Both the position numbers and the translations under genes were made by a program. A stretch of DNA of 38,522 nt from Xenophilus sp. L33 (lineage in GTDB: Bacteria > Pseudomonadota > Gammaproteobacteria > Burkholderiales > Burkholderiaceae_C): assembly GCF_009765735.1 (NCBI RefSeq), contig NZ_LMUW01000197.1, forward strand, positions 3,970-42,491. Direction: 5' to 3'. Positions 32,648-38,522 of this stretch are shown piece after piece. Numbering within the stretch: the stretch's first letter is position 1; every line of letters begins with the position of its first letter. Under the pieces are notes generated by a model. It was not told the origin of the DNA and did no database searches. It saw only the letters and a list, made by a program, of their open reading frames with translations.

Positions 32648-34038
32648 GCAGCCGCTGCCGCTGCCGGATGCACCCGCAGCGGCAGCCGCATCGTCGAGGC
32701 CAGCACCAGCAGTTGCAGCAGCGCCAGCGCGGCGAACGCCGGCGTGAAGACCGCCGCGCCGCCGGCGGGCAGGCGCGCTTGCGAAGCGGCGATGACGATC
32801 GCCAGCACCGTGGTGCCGATCGGGCCGCCGAGGCGCTGCACGATGTTGGCCGCGGTGGTCGCCAGCGCCAGCTTGTCGCGCGGCACCGAGGCGTAGCCGG
32901 CCGAGATCGACGGCACGCCGATCGCGCCCTGGCCGGCACCGCGGGCCAGCAGGCACGCGACCATCAACGGCGTCGAGAAGCCGGCCTGCGACATCCACAG
33001 CATCGGCAGGGTGGCCAGCAGGGTGAGCGCCGCGCCGGCGGAGGCCACCGCGCGGCAGCCGAAGCGCTCGGTGAGGAAACCCATCGACGGGTACACGCAC
33101 AGCATGCCCAGGCCCATCGGCGCCAGCACCAGTCCCGCGGCCACCGGCGTGAGGCCGCAGCCGGCGATGAGAAAGAGCGGCACCAGCAGCTGGCCGGCGT
33201 AGATGGAGGCGTTGGACAGCAGCTGCGTCGCGGTCGCGCGGGCGAAGGTGCGGATTCCGAAGAGTCGCAGGTCGAGCAGCGCGGCGGCTTCCTTGTGCCG
33301 CGCATGCCGCACGAAGGCGGCCAGCAGCAGCCCGCCGGCGGCCATCGATGCCAGGCCGGTGGCGTGCGGCGCATGGTCGAGCCCGTAGAGCAGCAAGGCC
33401 AGGCCGGGCGAGATCAGCGCGAAGCCGGCGAAGTCGAAGGCGCGGCGGTCGGCCGAGGGCAGGTCGCGCGGCAGCAGCAGCGCCGCCAGCACCACCGCGG
33501 CAACGCCGATCGGCAGGTTGATGAAGAAGAGCCAGGGCCAGCCCGCGACTTTCAGCACCGCGCCGGCCACCGACGGCCCGAGGATCGGCGCCAGCAGCAC
33601 CGGCATCGCGCTGTAGCCGATCACGCGCGCCATGTGCCGGCCGGCGACCCGGGCGATCATCATCTGGGCCATCGGCGCCAGCAGGCCGCCGGCCGCGCCC
33701 TGCAGCACCCGCGCCGCGATCAGCTGGTGGATCGTGGTCGCGGCGCCGCAACCGAAGGAGGCCAGCGTGAAGGCCGAGAAGCACCACAGGTAGAGGCGCT
33801 TGGCGCCGAGCCGGTCGACCAGCCAGGCGTTGAGCGGCAGCACCAGCGCGAGCGCGAGCAGGTAGCCGCCGATCACCCACTGCACCGTGCCGATCGAGGC
33901 GCCGAGCGACTGCTGGATGTTCGACAGCGAGACGTTGACCACGGTCGAATCGAGCTGCGCCATGAGCGGCCCGAGCAGCACCACCGCGCAGGTGCGCCAG
34001 AGCGCGGGATCGGGCCGGTCGGCCGCGTCGCCGCTCAC
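32644..34038 (-). CDS. DHA2-type (EmrB/QacA-like) MFS efflux transporter
   Basis: The product is 464 residues, with about 14 membrane spans expected. 'LMAQLDSTVVNVSLSNIQQS' with 'LDSTVVNVAL'-type motif D1 in span 1 and 'WLVDRLGAKRLYLWCFSAFT' (motif A) are typical of DHA2 drug exporters. 'GPSVAGAVLKVAGWPWLFFI' is motif C (GPxxGG-like), which marks antiporters. It exports hydrophobic or toxic compounds with protons. The start is GTG, overlapping the MarR stop by GTGA (34035-34038), so regulator and pump are translated together and controlled from the palindrome before marR. Confidence 0.92.
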   Translation of the reverse strand: MSGDAADRPDPALWRTCAVVLLGPLMAQLDSTVVNVSLSNIQQSLGASIGTVQWVIGGYLLALALVLPLNAWLVDRLGAKRLYLWCFSAFTLASFGCGAATTIHQLIAARVLQGAAGGLLAPMAQMMIARVAGRHMARVIGYSAMPVLLAPILGPSVAGAVLKVAGWPWLFFINLPIGVAAVVLAALLLPRDLPSADRRAFDFAGFALISPGLALLLYGLDHAPHATGLASMAAGGLLLAAFVRHARHKEAAALLDLRLFGIRTFARATATQLLSNASIYAGQLLVPLFLIAGCGLTPVAAGLVLAPMGLGMLCVYPSMGFLTERFGCRAVASAGAALTLLATLPMLWMSQAGFSTPLMVACLLARGAGQGAIGVPSISAGYASVPRDKLALATTAANIVQRLGGPIGTTVLAIVIAASQARLPAGGAAVFTPAFAALALLQLLVLASTMRLPLRVHPAAAAAA

Positions 34039-34457
34039 GACTGGGCCAGCCTCGCCATGATCTCGCCGGCCGCGAAGAGCGTGTCGCGTTCGGCGGGATC
34101 GAGCCGGCCGATCGCCTGCTGCAGCCAGGCCCGCTTGGCCTCGCGCACGTCCTTGCGCAGCGCCACGCCGGCCGCGCTCAGCTCGATCAGCGCCTGCCGG
34201 CGATCGCTCGGATGGGGCTTGCGCTGCACCAGGCCGGCTTCTTCGAGCGCGGCGATGGTGGCGCCCATCGATTGCGGCTTGACGTTCTCCAGGCGCGCCA
34301 GCTCGGCGATGGTCGAGGCGCCGCCGCGGCCCAGCCGCCCGATGACCGCCGCCTCGGTCCAGCCGAGGTCGTGCGCGGCCCGCTCGGCGCGCAGCCGGCG
34401 CACCAGCAGGCCGAGGGCGGTGACCAGTTCTTCGGTGTCGTGGCGTGGGCGGGGCAT
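34035..34457 (-). CDS. MarR-family repressor of the adjacent efflux pump
   Basis: The product is 140 residues, the standard MarR length. The winged helix is 'GWTEAAVIGRLGRGGASTIA', 'ARLENVKPQSMGATIAALEE' (recognition helix) and 'RKPHPSDRRQALIELSAAGV' (wing). It is first in the operon, ahead of the DHA2 exporter. A perfect 22-bp palindrome lies 23 bp upstream over the predicted promoter, so autorepression is very likely. There is no ribosome site before the ATG, and the -10 element is spaced so that transcription would start on or next to the A of the ATG, implying a leaderless mRNA (inference). Confidence 0.9.
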   Translation of the reverse strand: MPRPRHDTEELVTALGLLVRRLRAERAAHDLGWTEAAVIGRLGRGGASTIAELARLENVKPQSMGATIAALEEAGLVQRKPHPSDRRQALIELSAAGVALRKDVREAKRAWLQQAIGRLDPAERDTLFAAGEIMARLAQS

Positions 34458-34463
34458 GCCCGC

Positions 34464-34493
34464 ATGTTAGCCGTTCGACAGTCTAACTTGCAA
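34464..34493 (-). promoter_or_regulatory. Predicted promoter of the marR-DHA2 operon
   Basis: On the minus strand, TTGCAA (34493-34488), an 18-bp spacer and TAACAT (34469-34464) form the promoter. The -35 is the centre of the palindrome. The start point is predicted at about 34457, on the initiation codon. Confidence 0.5.
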
Positions 34494-34501
34494 GTTAGAC
34501 T
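34480..34501. promoter_or_regulatory. Perfect 22-bp palindromic MarR operator
   Basis: The half-site AGTCTAACTTG (34480-34490) is followed directly by its exact reverse complement (34491-34501). It covers the -35 of the marR promoter, so bound repressor would block RNA polymerase. The chance of an uninterrupted 22-bp palindrome is very low. Confidence 0.85.
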
Positions 34502-34506
34502 TCCAA

Positions 34507-35151
34507 TCACGCGAGGATCGCGAGGGCATCGACCCGCCAGGCGACGGCGTCGCCCCCATGCGACTCGATGGCGCGCCGCAGCGGCGATGCGGGGGCGAAC
34601 GCCGCGTGGGCCTGCGCTTCGCTCTCGAAGCGCAGCGAGAGGAAGCCGGTCGGCGGATGCGGTTCCGACCACAGCCGCTGGCGGCTTGCGGTGGAGGTCG
34701 TCCAGTCGACCGCGAAGCGCGCGCCGAGGTCGGCGGCCGCCGATGCCAGCGCCCGCGCGAGCGCTTCGCGCACGTCCGCGGGCGCACGGAAAGGCGCCAG
34801 CACCTTCACGCCGCGTCCCGCGCTCTCGTCGCCTTCGGACTCGACCACGCAGAGCGTCCAGCCCTTCAGGAAGCGCGGCTCGTCCTCGGGGATGAGCGTG
34901 GTGCCGATGTCGGAGGCCTGCGCGAGGCGCATCGCCTCCGCGTCGGTGAAGAACAGCTCGACGATGCCGTCGACGTCGAAGGCCGGCGCGCTCCCGGTGT
35001 GCCACAGCCGCTCTTCCAAGCGGTTCTGCACGTAGCGGGCGATGCCGGCCATGCGCAGCGCCAGTTGCGCATGCGGCCCTGCCCAGTGCGCGCGGAAGTC
35101 CTCGGTCGACAGGCCGTCCTTGCGCGCGAGCAGGGTCATGCGCTTGATCAC
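34507..35151 (-). CDS. EthD-domain protein, second copy in the operon
   Basis: The product is 214 residues. It starts with GTG, overlapping the previous stop by GTGA (35148-35151). The N-terminal half is an EthD ferredoxin-like dimeric alpha+beta barrel: 'IKRMTLLARKDGLSTEDFRA' followed by 'HWAGPHAQLALRMAGIARYV' and 'DVDGIVELFFTDAEAMRLAQ'. The C-terminal half has a similar length but a worn pattern ('LRFESEAQAHAAFAP'), so it may be a diverged second barrel. EthD proteins are small partners in ether and aromatic degradation pathways, and their chemistry is often unknown. A later ATG (35139) would remove four residues. Confidence 0.82.
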   Translation of the reverse strand: MIKRMTLLARKDGLSTEDFRAHWAGPHAQLALRMAGIARYVQNRLEERLWHTGSAPAFDVDGIVELFFTDAEAMRLAQASDIGTTLIPEDEPRFLKGWTLCVVESEGDESAGRGVKVLAPFRAPADVREALARALASAAADLGARFAVDWTTSTASRQRLWSEPHPPTGFLSLRFESEAQAHAAFAPASPLRRAIESHGGDAVAWRVDALAILA

Positions 35152-35855
35152 GTGCCGTCGCCCACGATCTGCCGCTCCGCGACCAGGAAGGCGGTGATCT
35201 GGCCCAGGAAGGACTTGGCGTGCGCCATCGTGACCTCGCCCGCGGGCGAGCCGAAGGCCGCCTGCAACGAGGCTTCGTCGCGGAACCACATCTCGACGAT
35301 GCCGTCGATCGGCAGATCGTCGTAGCCGCAGGGCACGCCCTTGACCCGCTCGCGCGCGACGATCACGTTCTGCCGGTAGGCGCCGACGCCCGGCATCTTC
35401 TTCACGTGCTCGCCGTGCACCTTCCATTCGTGCCGGAACTCGGCCTCGCTCATGCCCGGCAGCCGGGTGATGAGCGACATGCGCTTGAGCAGCTTCGCCC
35501 GCTCCGCTGTAGCGGGCAGCGGGATGACCACCGAAGGCTCGGCGGTGACGATGTGCAGGCCGCCGAGAAAGCGTTCCTCGTCGGCGACCAGTTCTTCGGC
35601 GACGCGGCCGTCGCCGAAGGCTTGGTCGGCCTTCTTGGCGTCGTCGAAGGCGAGCTGCGAGAAGCCGTCGAAGTCCCACGGCCCGCGTTCGAACGCGATG
35701 CCGCGCTGGGCGCGGTCGGTCACCGGGTTCTGCCAGTAGCTGCGCAGGTTCGGCGCGCCGGCCGCGAGCGGGCCGTGGTGGTCGCGCCAATAGGCGTCGA
35801 ACTTCTCGTACGGCCAATCCGGCTTCTTGCGGATCAGGCCCATGCGGATGGTCAT
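35148..35855 (-). CDS. EthD-domain protein, first copy, two EthD repeats
   Basis: The product is 235 residues with two EthD barrels in tandem. The first is 'MTIRMGLIRKKPDWPYEKFD' followed by 'AYWRDHHGPLAAGAPNLRSY' and 'DFDGFSQLAFDDAKKADQAF'. The second is 'LKRMSLITRLPGMSEAEFRH', 'EWKVHGEHVKKMPGVGAYRQ' and 'PIDGIVEMWFRDEASLQAAF'. AAGGAG is 8 bases before the ATG, and the ATG overlaps the stop of the upstream oxidoreductase (35852-35855). With the next gene this gives up to four related domains in a row, which suggests tandem duplication within a catabolic operon. The substrate is unknown. Confidence 0.87.
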   Translation of the reverse strand: MTIRMGLIRKKPDWPYEKFDAYWRDHHGPLAAGAPNLRSYWQNPVTDRAQRGIAFERGPWDFDGFSQLAFDDAKKADQAFGDGRVAEELVADEERFLGGLHIVTAEPSVVIPLPATAERAKLLKRMSLITRLPGMSEAEFRHEWKVHGEHVKKMPGVGAYRQNVIVARERVKGVPCGYDDLPIDGIVEMWFRDEASLQAAFGSPAGEVTMAHAKSFLGQITAFLVAERQIVGDGT

Positions 35856-37048
35856 CCGTGCACTCCTTGGTTGCTGTGATCGAGGGACAGGCTTTCTTCG
35901 GCGGCGCGGGCCCGGGCCCTGGCGAGGCCGGGCGCCCGCTTGGCGAGCCAGACGCCATGGCGCACCGGCCAGCGCTGGTAGTTCGGATCGATGCCGAGCG
36001 ATGCGGCCGCGTGGTGCGCCCAGTAGGGGTCGAACAGCGCCTCGCGGCCGAGGGCCACCAGGTCGGCCCGCCCCGCCTGCAGCACGGCCTCGGCCTGCGG
36101 CGCGTCGACGATCATGCCGACCGCCATCGTGGCGACGTCGGCGTCGCGCCGGATCGCTTCGGAGAAGGGCACCTGGAAGCCGAGGCCGCGCGGCACCGGC
36201 AGCGCTTTGGTCTCTTCGGTGAGGCCGCCCGACGAGCAGTCGATCACGTCGACGCCGAGCCGCTTCAGCTCGCGCGAGAGCAGCACCGAATCGTCGAGGC
36301 TCCAGCCGTCGATGCTGCCGTCGACCGCCGACAGCCGGCAGAAAAGCGGCTTGTGCGCCGGCCAGGCGGCGCGCACGCGCGCGGCGATGTCGAGCGCGAG
36401 CTTCATGCGCCCCTGCAGGCTGCCGCCCCAGGCGTCGTCGCGCTGGTTGGAATGCGGCGACAGGAAGCTGGCGACCAGGTAGCCGTGGCCGAAGTGCAGC
36501 TCGACCACGTCGAAGCCGGCCTGCTCGGCGCGCAGCGTGGCATCGACGAAGCGGCGGATCACGTCCTCGATGCCCAACGCGTCCAGCGCCGCGGGCGCCG
36601 ACCAGCCGGGCCCGGCGGCCAGCGCGCTCGGGCCGAGGCGCTGCCAGGGTTCGGCGTCCTGTGCCAGCGTCTCGTCGCTCAGCGCGGCGCCGCCTTCCCA
36701 CAGCGGCTGGCTGCCCGACTTGCGGCCGGCGTGCGCCAGTTGCACGCCGATGGCGCCGCCGTTGGCATGCACGAAGTCGACCACCGCCTTCAGCGGCGCG
36801 ACCTGGCTGTCCTTCCAGAGGCCGAGGTCGGCGGTGCCGATGCGCCCGCGCGGATCGACCGCGGTGCTTTCGGTAAGGATCAGGCCGGCGCCGCCGAGCG
36901 CGAACTTGCCGAGGTGCACCAGGTGCCACGGCGTCGCATGGCCGCGCTCGGCGGCGTGCTGGCACATCGGCGAGATGACGATCCGGTTGGCGAGCGTCAG
37001 GCCGCGCAAGGCCAGGGGCTGGAAGAGCAGGGGCTCTGCGGGATTCAT
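35852..37048 (-). CDS. Old Yellow Enzyme-family NADH:flavin oxidoreductase, YqjM-like
   Basis: The product is 398 residues and a complete FMN barrel. 'ISPMCQHAAERGHATPWHLV' holds the YqjM-type cysteine (the residue after the Gln is His where Tyr is usual). 'IGVQLAHAGRK' and 'LHFGHGYLVASFLSPHSNQR' are substrate- and FMN-binding blocks, and 'ADLVALGREALFDPYWAHHA' ends the barrel. It would reduce activated C=C bonds or nitro groups with NAD(P)H. It is intact, unlike the related gene at 13528-14762, and the two are not close copies. It sits between the MFS gene (12 bp upstream) and the first EthD gene (4-bp overlap). Confidence 0.92.
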   Translation of the reverse strand: MNPAEPLLFQPLALRGLTLANRIVISPMCQHAAERGHATPWHLVHLGKFALGGAGLILTESTAVDPRGRIGTADLGLWKDSQVAPLKAVVDFVHANGGAIGVQLAHAGRKSGSQPLWEGGAALSDETLAQDAEPWQRLGPSALAAGPGWSAPAALDALGIEDVIRRFVDATLRAEQAGFDVVELHFGHGYLVASFLSPHSNQRDDAWGGSLQGRMKLALDIAARVRAAWPAHKPLFCRLSAVDGSIDGWSLDDSVLLSRELKRLGVDVIDCSSGGLTEETKALPVPRGLGFQVPFSEAIRRDADVATMAVGMIVDAPQAEAVLQAGRADLVALGREALFDPYWAHHAAASLGIDPNYQRWPVRHGVWLAKRAPGLARARARAAEESLSLDHSNQGVHG

Positions 37049-37060
37049 GGGATCACTTCC

Positions 37061-38257
37061 TCAAGAGGTTGAAGCGCCGGGCTCCGGCACGGCGGCGGGC
37101 CGCCGCAGCAGCAGCGTGGCGAAGACGAGGCCGAGCGCCAGGAGGCCGAAGGCCGCGACCGCGAAGACGACCGACGCGCCGCTGCGGTCGATCAGCCAGG
37201 CCGCGCCGGCGACGCCGACCGACTGGCCGAGGAACAGCACGCACACGAAAAGGGACACGGCGGTGCCGCGCACCGCCGCCGGCGCCATCTGGGTCGCGTG
37301 GGTCTGCAAAGTGTTGTGCAGCGCATAGAAGCCGAAGCCGGCGAGCAGGCAGGCGGGCAGAGTCCACGGCCAGGCCGGCGACCAGGCGATCGACGCGAAG
37401 GCCAGCATCAGGCAGGCGCCGCCGAGCATCGCCAGGCCGGCCTCGCGCAGCCGGCCGAGCAGCCGCTTCGCGCAGCGGCTGTAGACCAGGCCGCCGACGC
37501 CGTAGAGCGCGACGATCGCGCCGGCGGTCGACATGCCCAGGCCGAAGCGGGCATGGATGAAGGTCGGCACGAAGGCGATCGCGCTGTACGCCAGCGCGCC
37601 TTCGATGGCGGTGACCAGCAGCACCGTGCGCGCCCAGGGTCGCTCGACCACCCGCAGCATCTTCGCGACGACGCCGCCGGCCGGCGCGGCGTCGATCCGG
37701 TCGCCGCGCCGGTCGTGCCGCAGCAGCATCGAGCCGCTCGCGAGGAAGACCGCCGCCAGCAGCACGAAGGCGAAGCGCCAGCCCAGCGTGTCGGAGATGA
37801 GCGCGCCCATCCATTGGCCGGTGATGGTGCCGAAGACGGTGGCGCCGAGCAGCTTCGCCAGCACTTCCTGGCGGCCGGCGTAGGGCACGTTGTCGCCGAT
37901 CCAGGCCATGGTCAACGGCACGATGCCGGCCGCGGCGGCGCCCGAGAGCACGCGCGCCGCCAGCAGGCCGTGCAGGCTCGGCGCCAGCGCCGCGGCCACG
38001 CTGCCGGCGGTGCAGGCGAGCGTCGCGCAGCCGATCACCCGCACCTTGCCGAAGCGGTCGCCCAGCGGGCCGTAGAAGAGCTGCAGCACGCCGTAGGCCA
38101 CGGCGAAGAGCGAGATCGAGGCCGCGGCGCTGCCGATCGGCGTGACGAAGTCGTGCGCCAGCGCCGGCAGCATCGCGTCGCAGACCCGCATCGAGGCCAG
38201 GCTGGCGAAAGCGCAGGTGCCCAGCAGCCAGAGCGTTCGCGACGGGATCGTCTGCAT
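37061..38257 (-). CDS. MFS transporter, drug/metabolite type
   Basis: The product is 398 residues with 12 membrane spans. Motif A is 'YGPLGDRFGKVRVIGCATLA', and the C-terminal half repeats the pattern less strictly ('VYSRCAKRLLGRLREAGLAM'). It resembles DHA1-type exporters or small-substrate MFS carriers. The frame is open to 38419, but the ATG at 38257 begins right before the first span (MQTIPSRTLWLLGTCAFASL), so it is used. It is in one operon with the metallo-hydrolase upstream (32 bp) and the Old Yellow Enzyme downstream (12 bp), and may import or export the pathway compound. Confidence 0.88.
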   Translation of the reverse strand: MQTIPSRTLWLLGTCAFASLASMRVCDAMLPALAHDFVTPIGSAAASISLFAVAYGVLQLFYGPLGDRFGKVRVIGCATLACTAGSVAAALAPSLHGLLAARVLSGAAAAGIVPLTMAWIGDNVPYAGRQEVLAKLLGATVFGTITGQWMGALISDTLGWRFAFVLLAAVFLASGSMLLRHDRRGDRIDAAPAGGVVAKMLRVVERPWARTVLLVTAIEGALAYSAIAFVPTFIHARFGLGMSTAGAIVALYGVGGLVYSRCAKRLLGRLREAGLAMLGGACLMLAFASIAWSPAWPWTLPACLLAGFGFYALHNTLQTHATQMAPAAVRGTAVSLFVCVLFLGQSVGVAGAAWLIDRSGASVVFAVAAFGLLALGLVFATLLLRRPAAVPEPGASTS

Positions 38258-38289
38258 GAGCGAGGCGGAAGGCGGGGCGCCTTCCGGGT

Positions 38290-38522
38290 TCAGCCTTCGA
38301 GCGCCTTCCACATCTGCACGTCGCGCTCGGCGGTCCAGATGCGGGGGTCGACATATTCGGTGGCCTCGTCGAAGCAGCGGGTCACGTCGAAGGGCATGCA
38401 GTGGTCGAAGATGACCCAATGGCCGTACTTGGGCTTGAGCGCCGCGTAGGTGTCCTTGTAGACCGCGTTCAGGTCCTTGCCGGCGGCCACGCCCTTCTGC
38501 ACGTTGGCGTACACGTCGGCGA
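38290..38522 (-). CDS. MBL-fold metallo-hydrolase, C-terminal end (partial)
   Basis: The last 76 complete codons are in the window, and the gene begins beyond the right edge. The tail reads 'VQKGVAAGKDLNAVYKDTYA', 'LKPKYGHWVIFDHCMPFDVT' and 'RIWTAERDVQMWKALEG'. The 'W.IF.HC.PF.V.R..DE' and 'IWT..RD..MW.AL' blocks match the C-terminus of a group of MBL-fold hydrolases seen in catabolic clusters (from recall). The metal-binding HxHxDH motif would be upstream and cannot be checked. It is first of the genes seen in the minus-strand operon that continues with MFS, Old Yellow Enzyme and two EthD genes. Confidence 0.65.
   Translation of the reverse strand, partial: ADVYANVQKGVAAGKDLNAVYKDTYAALKPKYGHWVIFDHCMPFDVTRCFDEATEYVDPRIWTAERDVQMWKALEG

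Noticed and set aside
1..38522. CRISPR arrays, insertion sequences, tRNA or rRNA genes
   Set aside because: No regularly spaced repeats, transposase motifs or structural-RNA signatures were seen on reading both strands. A tRNA scan was not possible.

Overview
The window is GC-rich (a hand count of 33841-33900 gives 43/60 G+C) and densely coded, with short intergenic gaps and many 4-bp ATGA or GTGA gene overlaps. Gene content (pqiABC, EthD and Old-Yellow-Enzyme catabolic genes, a bphO-bphP pair, DUF3313, DUF4189 and DUF2934 proteins) suggests a betaproteobacterium of the order Burkholderiales, probably Comamonadaceae (Variovorax-like). That assignment is inference from gene families, not from a marker gene. 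I see no rRNA, tRNA, insertion sequence or CRISPR.

Layout. 1-3.2 kb: tail of a FixJ/LuxR-type regulator, a DUF3313 lipoprotein, a beta-barrel-like gene broken by three indels, a formylglycine-generating-enzyme (FGE)-type protein with its active-site cysteine pair, and a small secreted protein. 3.2-6.9 kb: the pqiABC operon for envelope lipid transport. 7-10.5 kb: HAD phosphatase, membrane fatty-acid-hydroxylase/sterol-desaturase-type enzyme and coniferyl-aldehyde-type dehydrogenase. 10.5-13.5 kb: BASS-family transporter, histidine phosphatase, stand-alone receiver protein and bestrophin-like channel. 13.5-16 kb: a frameshifted NADH:flavin oxidoreductase divergent from an AraC-family regulator. 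16-19.4 kb: a MarR regulator divergent from a Rieske oxygenase and an ACS-type MFS transporter, sharing overlapping face-to-face promoters with two near-identical operators. 19.4-22.1 kb: bacteriophytochrome kinase and its biliverdin-producing heme oxygenase. 22.3-27.8 kb: a small protein, a solute-binding lipoprotein, a PIN-toxin/HTH-antitoxin pair, DinB, an HTH-citrate synthase and a dipeptidase with an unusual N-terminal extension.

27.8-29.3 kb is a compositionally different islet (28081-28140 counts 28/60 G+C) holding an orphan type VI secretion cassette on the minus strand: hcp, a peptidoglycan amidase effector and a signal-peptide-bearing, cysteine-containing probable immunity protein. 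The amidase appears to have lost, in frame, the segment that carries the first zinc-ligand histidine. It may therefore be a disarmed effector kept with its immunity gene, and this is the most interesting observation in the window.

29.5-34.5 kb: an XRE/MmyB-type regulator divergent from an SDR around a perfect inverted repeat, DUF4189, DUF2934 and AhpD-like proteins, and a MarR-DHA2 efflux pair. The MarR-DHA2 pair is controlled from a perfect 22-bp palindrome, with a predicted leaderless mRNA. 34.5 kb to the right edge: a minus-strand catabolic operon (metallo-hydrolase fragment, MFS, Old Yellow Enzyme, two EthD proteins) of unknown substrate.
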